DNA of 64,000 nucleotides, from contig JBBDJB010000041.1 of the NCBI GenBank assembly GCA_040880125.1, positions 22,834-86,833 of the forward strand. Direction: 5' to 3'. The notes below the pieces were generated by a model, which saw nothing but the letters and a program-made list of their open reading frames with translations, was not told the origin of the DNA and made no database searches. Positions 54,810-62,274 of the stretch are shown here, in pieces (the first letter of the stretch is position 1; every line of letters begins with the position of its first letter). The position numbers and the translations under genes were made by a program. Source of the DNA: JBBDJB01 sp040880125 (GTDB lineage: Bacteria > Planctomycetota > Planctomycetia > Pirellulales > JBBDJB01).

Positions 54810-55478
54810 ATGAGCGTCCCCCAGAGAAAAACAGGCGCCCCCAGCCCTGACTCGGTGCCCAAGGCTGTCGTCAATCGGCTGAGCCTGTACCTGCGGGAGC
54901 TGCAGCGGATGGTCCGCGAGGATAAAGCGACCACCAGTTCCAGCGAGCTGGGGCGCGTGCTGGGCTTCTCCGATGCCCAGGTCCGCAAGGATTTGGCGTA
55001 TTTCGGACATTTCGGCCACCCAGGCATCGGTTACCACTGCCAGGAGCTGGCCCACGCGATCCGCCGCATTCTGGGCACCGATCAACAATGGCTGGTGGCC
55101 CTGATCGGCGTGGGCAACCTCGGCCGCGCACTGCTGGGGTATAAGGGGTTCTCCCAGCAGGGGTTTCGCATCGTGGCGGCATTCGACATTGATGTGCCTA
55201 AGGACGGCAAAACGATCGAGGGGGTCACCGTCTATCACCTCGATGAACTGGCCGAGGTGATTCGCAAGGAACACATACGCCTGGGCATGATCGCCGTGCC
55301 GGCGACCGCGGCACAGTCGGTTGCCAACCAACTCGTCGAAGCGGGCGTAGAAGGGATCGTTAACTTCGCGCCGATCACGCTCGCCCTGCCCGACGGCATC
55401 AGCACCATCGGCGTCGACCTGGCCATCGAGCTGGAGCAGATCTCCTTCGCCGTTGTCAACCAATCGCCCAGCCGATAA
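54810..55478 (+). CDS. rex: Redox-sensing transcriptional repressor Rex
   Basis: 222 residues, normal length. An N-terminal winged helix (about 17-80) contains Val-Val-Asn-Arg-Leu-Ser-Leu-Tyr-Leu-Arg-Glu-Leu and Asp-Ala-Gln-Val-Arg-Lys-Asp-Leu-Ala-Tyr-Phe-Gly. The Rossmann half has Ile-Gly-Val-Gly-Asn-Leu-Gly-Arg-Ala-Leu, binding NADH, and Ala-Phe-Asp-Ile-Asp. Rex leaves its operators when the NADH/NAD+ ratio rises and controls fermentation and respiration genes. tRNA-Gln starts 16 bases after its stop, so the two may share a transcript. Confidence 0.9.
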   Translation: MSVPQRKTGAPSPDSVPKAVVNRLSLYLRELQRMVREDKATTSSSELGRVLGFSDAQVRKDLAYFGHFGHPGIGYHCQELAHAIRRILGTDQQWLVALIGVGNLGRALLGYKGFSQQGFRIVAAFDIDVPKDGKTIEGVTVYHLDELAEVIRKEHIRLGMIAVPATAAQSVANQLVEAGVEGIVNFAPITLALPDGISTIGVDLAIELEQISFAVVNQSPSR

Positions 55479-55494
55479 GCTAACCGGGTTACTC

Positions 55495-55566
55495 TACCCG
55501 GTGGTGTAATTGGCAACACTAGGGATTTTGGCTCCCTCATTCCAGGTTCGAGTCCTGGCCGGGTAG
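55495..55566 (+). tRNA. tRNA-Gln, anticodon UUG
   Basis: 72 bases with a complete cloverleaf: acceptor TACCCGG with CCGGGTA; D-stem GTGT/ACAC; anticodon stem AGGGA/TCCCT with a seven-base loop TTTTGGC (anticodon TTG); T-stem CCAGG/CCTGG with TTCGAGT loop; discriminator G. CCA is not encoded. It decodes CAA. Confidence 0.95.
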
Positions 55567-55689
55567 CTCGCTGTTCGGCACTTTTCGTCCAGGCGATGCC
55601 GACGCAGGTCGCGCAGTGCCGGAACTCCGCTTTTCGGGCAGATTCTGCCTGCCCCCCACCTCCTCCCCGATTACCGCTTGACGTTTCCG

Positions 55690-56673
55690 ATGCCCCACGA
55701 CAATCACGTTCAATTCGCGGCCGAGGCCGTTCGCCAGGCCGCACTGCTCGTGCGGCAGATACAAGCGGAGATGGTAACGCCAGCGATTACCAAGCAGGAT
55801 CGCTCGCCGGTTACGGTGGCCGATTTTGCCGCGCAGGCGCTGATTGCGCAGCGGCTGTCCGAGTCGTTTCCTGGCGACGTGCTGGTCGCGGAGGAGTCGA
55901 CCGGCGCGCTGCTTACGCCGGACGGTGAAAAGGCTCTGGAACAAGTCACGCAGTTCGTTGGCCGCAAAATCGCCAATGCCAGCCGCGCCCGGGTGTGCGA
56001 GTGGATCGAGCGGGGAACGGCCGAACCGAGCGATGCCTTCTGGACGCTCGACCCGGTGGACGGCACCAAGGGCTTTCTTCGCGGCGATCAATATGCGGTG
56101 GCGCTCGCCCGGATCGAAAACGGCTCCGTCACCATCGCCGCATTGGGCTGTCCCGGCATGACGCCGCAGGGCATTGCTGCGGCCGATGCCGGCGGTGTGC
56201 TGGTGCTGGCCGCAAGAGGGCAGGGCTGCCGGGCGGCGCCGCTCGCCGGCGGAGACTTTCACCCTTGGCGGGCTTCTGAGTGCCGCGAGTTGGCGCAGGC
56301 TCGCATGCTACGCTCGGTCGAATCCGGCCACACGAACACCGATCAAACCGGCCGATTGGCGGAAGAGCTCGGCCTGGCCGCCGATTCGATCGCCATGGAC
56401 AGCCAGGCGAAGTACGCAGCGCTGGCGTCCGGCGGAGCCGAGATCCTCGTGCGGCTGCTCTCGCCCGGCCGCCCAGACTATCGCGAACTGATCTGGGACC
56501 AGGCCGCCGGATCGTTGATCGTCGAGGAGGCCGGCGGCCGCGTCACCGATCTGGACGGCCAACCACTCGATTTCTCGACTGGTCGGACGCTGGCCCGCAA
56601 TCGAGGCGTGCTGGCCACGAGCGGTCCCATCCACGACCGCGTGCTGCAGGCATTGGCCGCGATAGGAGCATAA
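55690..56673 (+). CDS. 3'(2'),5'-bisphosphate nucleotidase family protein (CysQ/HAL2-like)
   Basis: 327 residues. The inositol-monophosphatase-fold metal sites are present: Glu-Glu-Ser near 60 (Val-Ala-Glu-Glu-Ser-Thr), Leu-Asp-Pro-Val-Asp-Gly-Thr-Lys-Gly-Phe at about 120, and a late Trp-Asp-Gln-Ala-Ala-Gly at about 275. The Asp-Gly-Thr-Lys-Gly-Phe with a following Arg-Gly-Asp-Gln-Tyr-Ala-Val-Ala is the HAL2/PAP-phosphatase form rather than that of SuhB. It probably removes the 3' phosphate from PAP formed in sulphate assimilation. The start at Met-Pro-His-Asp is an ATG; a TTG 12 bases earlier is unlikely. No sulphur genes are near. Confidence 0.82.
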   Translation: MPHDNHVQFAAEAVRQAALLVRQIQAEMVTPAITKQDRSPVTVADFAAQALIAQRLSESFPGDVLVAEESTGALLTPDGEKALEQVTQFVGRKIANASRARVCEWIERGTAEPSDAFWTLDPVDGTKGFLRGDQYAVALARIENGSVTIAALGCPGMTPQGIAAADAGGVLVLAARGQGCRAAPLAGGDFHPWRASECRELAQARMLRSVESGHTNTDQTGRLAEELGLAADSIAMDSQAKYAALASGGAEILVRLLSPGRPDYRELIWDQAAGSLIVEEAGGRVTDLDGQPLDFSTGRTLARNRGVLATSGPIHDRVLQALAAIGA

Positions 56674-56680
56674 CATCCGC

Positions 56681-56701
56681 GCACGGACTTCCTGTCTGTG
56701 C
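56681..56701 (+). repeat. ACAGACA palindromic repeat copy
   Basis: GCACGGACTTCC followed by TGTCTGTGC. It sits between the convergent stops of the phosphatase and AAA genes. Confidence 0.6.
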
Positions 56702-56703
56702 TT

Positions 56704-57663
56704 TCACCGGATCGCCCTAGCGCCGTCTTGGCGGCTGGCAAGGCCGAAGCGAACGATCTGGCGGTCGAGTTGAACCCGCGGAATGCCGAGCAGTTCGGCC
56801 GCCGCGTCGCGATTCCCGAGGGCTTCGTGCAAGGCCCGCCGCAACCGCTCCCGCTCAAGCTGACCGGCCGGCTTCGATTCGGAGTCCATTTTTCGTCCTG
56901 CCGCCGCGAACACCCAGGGCTCGGCCGCGGTCCGCATGCGGCCGAGAATCCAGTGGCTGCCGTCACGGCTAGACAATCCAGCCGAAGCGCACTGTGGCGG
57001 TGCCATCTCGATGCAATTCTCCCGCAGCAACTCGTACAGTTCCGCGGAGAACTCGCCGCGCTCTACGGCATCATCCAGATTGCACCGAGTTGCGGCGATC
57101 AGCCGCGCATCGACTGGTTCAGCCTGTTCGGCGCCCTCGGGCGTGATCCGACCGGTGCGTAACATGCCGACCAAGCGAGACTGCATATCGGCCGTAAGCC
57201 GGTCGATGGCGTCGAAATAGACGGTGCCGCCGGCTGCCGCCCGAATACACCCCAGCGAAGGGCCGCCGGTCGCGGGACCGCCCGCTGTACCGAACACCTG
57301 GCTGGCGAACGAGCGACTCTCGGCGGCGAGACAGCGCACCGGCACGAAGGCTTCGCGGTGGCGATCGCTTTCGACATGGATCGCGCGAGCGAGGCGAGCC
57401 TTGCCGCTTCCCGGCGGTCCGACCAACAATACCGGCCGCTGTTGAGCCGCGGCGGTGCGAACCTGATCTCGAACTGCAGCGGCTCGAGGAGATGCGCCGA
57501 TCGGGTCTGCACCGTGGCCAGAGGTAAAACGGTCGCCGGTGCGATTGGGATCTGCCACTAGCACCTCCGCGAATGTGAGGCCATTTCTTGCAATTGGCGT
57601 CGAAAGCTGCCATGCGCGCACGAGGAGACGAGCTGGCCGAATGCTGCCATGCGCCGCCGCCAT
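56704..57663 (-). CDS. AAA-ATPase with C-terminal Fis-type HTH, no GAFTGA loop
   Basis: About 319 residues. A Walker A Gly-Pro-Pro-Gly-Ser-Gly-Lys, a Walker-B-like Gly-Gly-Thr-Val-Tyr-Phe-Asp-Ala-Ile-Asp-Arg, and Ile-Ala-Ala-Thr-Arg (sensor 1) give the sigma-54-activator type AAA domain. At the C-terminus a Fis-like helix-turn-helix lies in Leu-Arg-Arg-Ala-Leu-His-Glu-Ala-Leu-Gly-Asn-Arg-Asp-Ala-Ala-Ala. The Gly-Ala-Phe-Thr-Gly-Ala loop that touches sigma-54 is absent: the region reads Val-Phe-Gly-Thr-Ala-Gly-Gly. There is no receiver or other input domain. It may regulate with sigma-70 or act as a non-activating relative. The start is uncertain. Confidence 0.65.
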   Translation of the reverse strand: MAAAHGSIRPARLLVRAWQLSTPIARNGLTFAEVLVADPNRTGDRFTSGHGADPIGASPRAAAVRDQVRTAAAQQRPVLLVGPPGSGKARLARAIHVESDRHREAFVPVRCLAAESRSFASQVFGTAGGPATGGPSLGCIRAAAGGTVYFDAIDRLTADMQSRLVGMLRTGRITPEGAEQAEPVDARLIAATRCNLDDAVERGEFSAELYELLRENCIEMAPPQCASAGLSSRDGSHWILGRMRTAAEPWVFAAAGRKMDSESKPAGQLERERLRRALHEALGNRDAAAELLGIPRVQLDRQIVRFGLASRQDGARAIR

Positions 57664-57924
57664 TGTGACTGCCGCCCCGCGCGATTTCAAGGGTGGTCCA
57701 GTGGCGAGCATCGTGCCCGGCGAGCGGTAGTTGCCGTCTGATGATGTGGCGATCGGCAACGCTCAGTGCGGAACCCCCTCAATTGACGCTCTCGGTGTAA
57801 AGCGTTACAGTGTAGGGCTCGTCTCCTCGCACGGCCCGTGGGGGGCATACCTTGAATTCAACCCCAGGCCGAGAGTCAACCAACGCCGGACGCCCGCAGT
57901 GCGGGACATCGCCGGTGTGCCCTT

Positions 57925-57932
57925 GGAAGGAG
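57925..57932 (+). promoter_or_regulatory. Ribosome-binding site deciding the rpsB GTG start
   Basis: GGAAGGAG eight bases before GTG. It excludes the long upstream extension of the reading frame. Confidence 0.75.
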
Positions 57933-57940
57933 CTTTTTGC

Positions 57941-58696
57941 GTGGCGAATCTGATTGAGGAACTGATCGAAGCGGGGGTCCACTTTGGCCACCGGGCCAGC
58001 CGGTGGAATCCCAAGATGCGGCCGTACATCTACGCCCGCAAGAATCTGATTCACATCATCGACGTGCGGGAGACCGTCCGTGGTCTGCTCAGGGCACGCA
58101 AATATCTCAGCCAGGTTGCCAGCAACGGCAGCCTGATTCTGTTCGTGGGAACGAAGCGTCAGGCCGGCGATGCCATCGAGCAGGAAGCCCGCCGCTGCGG
58201 CATGCCCTTTGTCAACGATCGCTGGCTGGGCGGCACGCTCACCAACTTTCGCACCATCCGCAGCCGTCTGACGCGGCTGGAAGAGCTTGAATCGCTGCGG
58301 GAAAGCGATCGGCTGCAGTCCTATTCAAAGAAGATGCAGTCCGCGCTGACTCGCGAATATCGCAAGATGTTCCGCAACCTCGACGGCATCCGCAACATGG
58401 GCCGTCTGCCCGAGTGCCTGGTGGTATTCGATCCCAAAAAGGAACGTAACGCCGTGCGAGAAGCTCGGAAGATGGGCATCGCCACCGTCTCGCTGATCGA
58501 TACGGACTGCGATCCGGACATGGTCGACCTGCCGATTCCCGGCAACGACGACAGCATGCGTTCGATCGAGTTGATCTCGCGGCTGCTGGCCGATGCGATC
58601 GCTGAGGGCCGTTCCTCGTTGGCCGAATCCCAGCAGCAGGCCCGCGAAGGCGCCGAGCCGGCCGAAAAGCGCACCCAAATGGCTGCCAGCGAGTAG
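57941..58696 (+). CDS. rpsB: 30S ribosomal protein S2
   Basis: 251 residues. Family landmarks: Glu-Ala-Gly-Val-His-Phe-Gly-His-Arg near the start, Trp-Asn-Pro-Lys-Met-Arg-Pro-Tyr-Ile-Tyr, Asn-Asp-Arg-Trp-Leu-Gly-Gly-Thr-Leu-Thr-Asn-Phe, and Ile-Asp-Thr-Asp-Cys-Asp-Pro-Asp. S2 binds the back of the small subunit and recruits S1. The start is GTG, supported by a strong site. It opens the order rpsB, tsf, pyrH, frr that is conserved across bacteria. A short charged C-terminal tail (Ala/Glu/Lys) is variable. Confidence 0.95.
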   Translation: MANLIEELIEAGVHFGHRASRWNPKMRPYIYARKNLIHIIDVRETVRGLLRARKYLSQVASNGSLILFVGTKRQAGDAIEQEARRCGMPFVNDRWLGGTLTNFRTIRSRLTRLEELESLRESDRLQSYSKKMQSALTREYRKMFRNLDGIRNMGRLPECLVVFDPKKERNAVREARKMGIATVSLIDTDCDPDMVDLPIPGNDDSMRSIELISRLLADAIAEGRSSLAESQQQAREGAEPAEKRTQMAASE

Positions 58697-58740
58697 GCTC
58701 GGCGGATGGAGCACAGGCAGACTTCGGTGCTCCCGGACGG

Positions 58741-58821
58741 GTAGCTGGACTCGTGAGAGTTCAGCCGTTTCCGGGCACATCTGAATTCTCACGAATTCAG
58801 CTACAGGAATGTCTGTGCCAC
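58741..58821. repeat. GAATTC-type repeat pair and ACAGACA repeat between rpsB and tsf
   Basis: 58741-58804 holds two linked palindromes (GTAGCTGGACTC...GAGAGTTCAGCC and CTGAATTC, TCAC, GAATTCAG); 58803-58821 is a partial inverted ACAGACA copy. They would be transcribed in the rpsB-tsf message. Confidence 0.75.
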
Positions 58822-58919
58822 GCTTTTCGCGCCACTATGGCAGCCACACCGCGCGGGCAGGCGACACGCACAAGACACCTACAAAATCGACGAAGCAAAG
58901 TTATACAGGAGTCAGGTCG

Positions 58920-59750
58920 ATGACTGAGATTACCGCTACCGCGGTGAAAGCGCTGCGGGACAAAACGCAATTGCCCATGATGGAGTGCAAGCGGGCGTTG
59001 ATTGAAACCGGCGGCGACGAAGAGGCCGCCATTCGCCTGTTGCGCGAGCAGGGCAAGAAAACGATGGCCAAGCGGGCCGATCGTACGACCGAGTCCGGAC
59101 GGCTGGCGATCTATACGAGCCTTGACCCCGGCGTCGGCGCGATGATCGAGTTGCAGTGCGAAAGCGCGCAGGTCGCCAACCAGGAGGACTTCACCCAACT
59201 GGCCGACGATCTGGTCAAGCAACTCGCCACTGGACCGGGCGCAAAGTCCGCCGAGGAGCTGTGGCAGCAGCCCTCGCCCAGCAGGTCGGGCAGCACGCTC
59301 CAGGAACAGCACGACGATCTGGCCAACCGCATCCGCGAGGTATTTCGCCTTCGGCGGCTGGTCCGCTTCGACGGCCCCTCTGGCGGCTATGTCCACCACA
59401 CCGGCGCCGACGGCGTTCTGCTGGAGGTGACCGGCGGCACGGACGAGGCCGCCAAGGACATCAGCATGCACATCACGGCCATGCGACCCATGGTCATCCG
59501 CAAAGAGGATCTCGATCCGGCACTGATCGAGAAGGAGCGGCAGATCCTCACCGAACAGGCTCGCAGCGAAGGCAAGCCCGACAACATCATCGAGAAGATG
59601 GTCGAGGGGCGGATGCGCAATTTCTATGCCGAGCAGGTGCTGCTGGAGCAGCCGTTCATCAAGGACGAGAAGCAGACCGTCGGCCAGTATGCGAAATCGC
59701 AGTCGACGATGCCCGTGCGGTTCGTCCACTGGCAACTCGGCAAGGAGTAG
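58920..59750 (+). CDS. tsf: Translation elongation factor Ts
   Basis: 276 residues. The N-terminal UBA-like helix bundle has Ala-Leu-Arg-Asp-Lys-Thr-Gln-Leu-Pro-Met-Met-Glu-Cys-Lys-Arg-Ala-Leu, the EF-Ts signature (usually Thr-Gly-Ala-Gly-Met-Met-Asp-Cys-Lys); here Thr-Gln-Leu-Pro-Met-Met is an alteration. The two core subdomains and the C-terminal Gln-Val-Leu-Leu-Glu-Gln-Pro-Phe-Ile-Lys-Asp follow. It exchanges GDP on EF-Tu. AGGAG lies just ahead of the ATG; an open frame reaches 37 codons upstream through repeat DNA and is not used. Confidence 0.95.
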   Translation: MTEITATAVKALRDKTQLPMMECKRALIETGGDEEAAIRLLREQGKKTMAKRADRTTESGRLAIYTSLDPGVGAMIELQCESAQVANQEDFTQLADDLVKQLATGPGAKSAEELWQQPSPSRSGSTLQEQHDDLANRIREVFRLRRLVRFDGPSGGYVHHTGADGVLLEVTGGTDEAAKDISMHITAMRPMVIRKEDLDPALIEKERQILTEQARSEGKPDNIIEKMVEGRMRNFYAEQVLLEQPFIKDEKQTVGQYAKSQSTMPVRFVHWQLGKE

Positions 59751-60023
59751 TTGCACGGGCTGAATTCTTGCGAATTCAGCGACCGACCATACTCCCTCTC
59801 CCCACCGGGGAGAGGGCCGGGGAGAGGGGGTACTCAACATATCGGACAACTTGCTTTGCACGCGCCGCGCTAGCGCTGCTCAGCAAACGCACAGACAGGA
59901 ATGTCTGTGCCACTGGCTGAATTCTTGCGAATTCAGCTTTAGAATGGTCTGCACAGCGGACCCTGCGCTACAAGCGGCTCCGCACAACGGACCCTACTGC
60001 CATACGAGGTACACGATTTCCCC
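59751..60023. repeat. Repeat cluster between tsf and pyrH
   Basis: 273 bases made almost wholly of small repeats: GAATTC-type at 59758-59781 and 59915-59937 (CTGAATTC, TTGC, GAATTCAG), a CTCCCTCTCC/GGGAGAGGG compound palindrome at 59792-59831, an ACAGACA copy at 59889-59913, and a CGGACCCT direct repeat near 59950-59997. No gene. Confidence 0.8.
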
Positions 60024-60788
60024 ATGACCGCAGATCATTCCGACGCTCCGCCACGTTTCAAACGGCTGGTATTGAAGCTTTCCGGCGAGAGCTTCGCCCA
60101 CGCCGGCGAGCGGGGTATCAGCATGGAAGAGGTCGTGCACATCGCCCGGCAGACCTACCAGGCGGCGCAGCGGGGGGTCGAGATCGCCATCGTCATCGGC
60201 GGCGGCAACATCTTGCGGGGGGCGCAGTTCACCGCCGGCAACTCCTGCATCCAGGAGGCGACCGCCCATTACATGGGCATGCTGGCCACTGTCATCAATG
60301 GCCTGGCGCTGCAAGACGCGCTGGAGTCGCTCGGCTGCCACACGCGGCTGATGACGGCCCTGCGGATGGACGGCGTGGCGGAGCCCTACATTCGCCGCCG
60401 CGCGAAGCGCCACCTGGAGAAGGGCCGCATCGTGATCCTGGCCGGCGGCACGGGCAGCCCGTTCGTCACGACCGACACCGCGGCCGCGCAGAAGGCGCAG
60501 GAGATCGAGGCCGAGATCCTGCTGAAGGCCACGCGCGTCGACGGCGTCTACAGTGACGATCCGGAGAAAAACCCTCATGCTGTGCTGTACCGCCATCTGA
60601 CCTACCACACCGTGCGGGAGCAGAACTTGCGGGTGATGGATCCGACGGCGATTGCCCACTGCATGGAACACGATTTGCCCATCCTGGTCTTCAATTACAA
60701 GAAGGAAGGGAACATCGAGCGGGCCGTGGCGGGGCAGCGCGTCGGCACAATCATCACCAGTCACGAAGCCGACGACAAGGAAAAATAG
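60024..60788 (+). CDS. pyrH: Uridylate kinase (UMP kinase)
   Basis: 254 residues. Amino-acid kinase fold with Leu-Lys-Leu-Ser-Gly-Glu-Ser-Phe-Ala near the start, Ile-Val-Ile-Gly-Gly-Gly-Asn-Ile-Leu-Arg-Gly, and Lys-Ala-Thr-Arg-Val-Asp-Gly-Val-Tyr-Ser-Asp-Asp-Pro. It converts UMP to UDP with ATP in pyrimidine supply. It sits third in the rpsB-tsf-pyrH-frr order, and the next gene begins 57 bases later. Confidence 0.95.
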   Translation: MTADHSDAPPRFKRLVLKLSGESFAHAGERGISMEEVVHIARQTYQAAQRGVEIAIVIGGGNILRGAQFTAGNSCIQEATAHYMGMLATVINGLALQDALESLGCHTRLMTALRMDGVAEPYIRRRAKRHLEKGRIVILAGGTGSPFVTTDTAAAQKAQEIEAEILLKATRVDGVYSDDPEKNPHAVLYRHLTYHTVREQNLRVMDPTAIAHCMEHDLPILVFNYKKEGNIERAVAGQRVGTIITSHEADDKEK

Positions 60789-60845
60789 CCCTTCCGCGCG
60801 GTGAATGCATTGAAAGGGCCCACGCCAGGTGACGAGGACAATGCC

Positions 60846-61406
60846 ATGAGCGGTGAAGAAATTGTGCTCGACTGCGAAGAGCGCATGGAAAAGGCCATCA
60901 GCGTCTTAAAGCACTCGCTTTCTGGAATCCGCACTGGCCGCGCCAGCCCGGGGCTGGTCGATTCGCTGCGGGTGGACGTGTACGGCTCGCCCAGCCCGAT
61001 CAAGGCCATCGCCTCGGTGAGCGCGCCGGAGCCGACGCAATTGGTCATCCGGCCTTATGATCCTGGCACGATGAAGGATATCGAGAAGGGCATCCTGGCC
61101 AGCGGCCTGGGTCTGAATCCGCAAAACGACGGGAAGTTGATTCGCATCAACATTCCGCCGCTGTCGACCGAAGTCCGACGAAAGTTGGTCGCCCGCATCA
61201 AGGACCTGACCGAGGAAGCCAAGATAGCTATCCGCAACATCCGCCGCGACGGCAATAAGGCCGCCGATCAGGCCGAGAAGGACAAGGATCTTTCCGAGGA
61301 CGAGCGCGACGACGTCAAGAAAGAGATCCAGGACCTGACCAAGAATTTCGAGGACCAGGCCGCCGAGTTAGCGAAGTCCCGCGAGACAGAGGTCATGGAG
61401 GATTAG
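60846..61406 (+). CDS. frr: Ribosome recycling factor
   Basis: 186 residues, normal. The helical stalk begins with Met-Glu-Lys-Ala-Ile-Ser-Val-Leu-Lys and holds Thr-Gly-Arg-Ala-Ser-Pro-Gly-Leu; the hinge has Thr-Gln-Leu-Val-Ile-Arg-Pro-Tyr-Asp and Ile-Pro-Pro-Leu-Ser-Thr-Glu-Val-Arg-Arg-Lys-Leu. RRF splits post-termination ribosomes with EF-G. The ATG used gives the family length; a GTG 45 bases earlier would add a non-conserved piece. A four-hairpin repeat follows 16 bases after the stop. Confidence 0.95.
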   Translation: MSGEEIVLDCEERMEKAISVLKHSLSGIRTGRASPGLVDSLRVDVYGSPSPIKAIASVSAPEPTQLVIRPYDPGTMKDIEKGILASGLGLNPQNDGKLIRINIPPLSTEVRRKLVARIKDLTEEAKIAIRNIRRDGNKAADQAEKDKDLSEDERDDVKKEIQDLTKNFEDQAAELAKSRETEVMED

Positions 61407-61422
61407 CAGCCTTGATTTTTGA

Positions 61423-61550
61423 GGGCAGGCTGCTGCATCACACGGAAGTGATGCCAAAATGACGACGTAAGTCGTTATTTTGCGAGCCGTGAGGAGCTTT
61501 GCTCCGAACTTGGCGAGGTTGAAAAACGCCACGACGGCGTTTTCAACAGG
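61423..61550 (+). repeat. Four-hairpin repeat, copy B
   Basis: Nearly identical to copy C; one T is missing in the last stem (GGCGTTTTCAAC). It starts directly after frr and could serve as its 3' end. Confidence 0.8.
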
Positions 61551-61574
61551 ATGTTGGAGGGCCATTCCTGGGGT

Positions 61575-61670
61575 GCCACGGCTGGCTCGTCCAGCCGTGC
61601 TCTTGTAGCTCGCGCTCGTGAGAGTTCAGCCGCCTTCCGGGCACGGCTGAATTCCTAAGAATTCAGCTAC
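61575..61670. repeat. CACGGCTGG palindrome and GAATTC-type repeat pair
   Basis: 61576-61599: CACGGCTGG, CTCGT, CCAGCCGTG. 61605-61670: two-part GAATTC-type element as at 58.74 kb. The rest of the frr-acyP gap shows no gene. Confidence 0.7.
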
Positions 61671-61798
61671 GAAGGCATCGTCTGAATCCGTAGACAAGCG
61701 CCGGCCCTGGAAGCCCTGCAATCGCCGGTTTATAGTGGAAAGACGGGGCAAGCGATCCGGCCGATCGCGATGCCCCGCGCGACGATGAGGCCCGTTCG

Positions 61799-62068
61799 AT
61801 GCAGCGCTACGAGGTTTTGTTTTCGGGCCGTGTGCAGGGGGTCGGCTTCCGGATGACCGCCCGGCAGGTGGCCCGCGGCCGCCCTATCACCGGCTATGTG
61901 CAGAATCTCTCGTCCGGGGAAGTGCGGCTGGTGGCAGAGGGGCCTGCAAGCGAGTTGGATGAACTGGTGAGCGACATCGAGCGGCACATGGAAGGCTTCG
62001 TGCGAGATACGCGGATCGACCGCCGGCCGGCCACCGGGGAGTTCGAAAACTTTTCGATTCGTCATTGA
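61799..62068 (+). CDS. acyP: Acylphosphatase
   Basis: 89 residues, the classical length. The acylphosphatase motif Gly-Arg-Val-Gln-Gly-Val-Gly-Phe-Arg18 holds the phosphate-binding Arg, and Gly-Tyr-Val-Gln-Asn36 gives the catalytic Asn, with the normal 18-residue spacing. It hydrolyses acyl phosphates such as acetyl or carbamoyl phosphate in the cytoplasm. It stands alone. Confidence 0.9.
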   Translation: MQRYEVLFSGRVQGVGFRMTARQVARGRPITGYVQNLSSGEVRLVAEGPASELDELVSDIERHMEGFVRDTRIDRRPATGEFENFSIRH

Positions 62069-62274
62069 TATCCACGGGCAGAGGATCCTGCCCCGCCTGT
62101 TCGGCGAACCGCAGCGGCGGCCCAGTCGTAGCAAAGCATACCCTCGCCTGCGGCGGCAGAGCGGGCGGCCGTTTTGACCACAGCTTTTCTTTCACGTTCT
62201 GACACTTAGATAGATTCGAAGAAACTCGGCGGCCATACGCCTCGCTTTCGTATATCGCCCGGAGACCAAGCTCG

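Noticed and set aside
57731..57940. A 70-codon N-terminal extension of S2
   Set aside because: No S2 protein has it; a strong ribosome-binding site marks the GTG at 57941.
58809..58919. A 37-codon N-terminal extension of EF-Ts
   Set aside because: It begins in repeat DNA and is not part of EF-Ts; AGGAG precedes the later ATG.
59751..60023. Possible CRISPR array because of clustered repeats
   Set aside because: The repeats are of different families, irregularly spaced and palindromic, with no constant repeat-spacer pattern and no cas genes.
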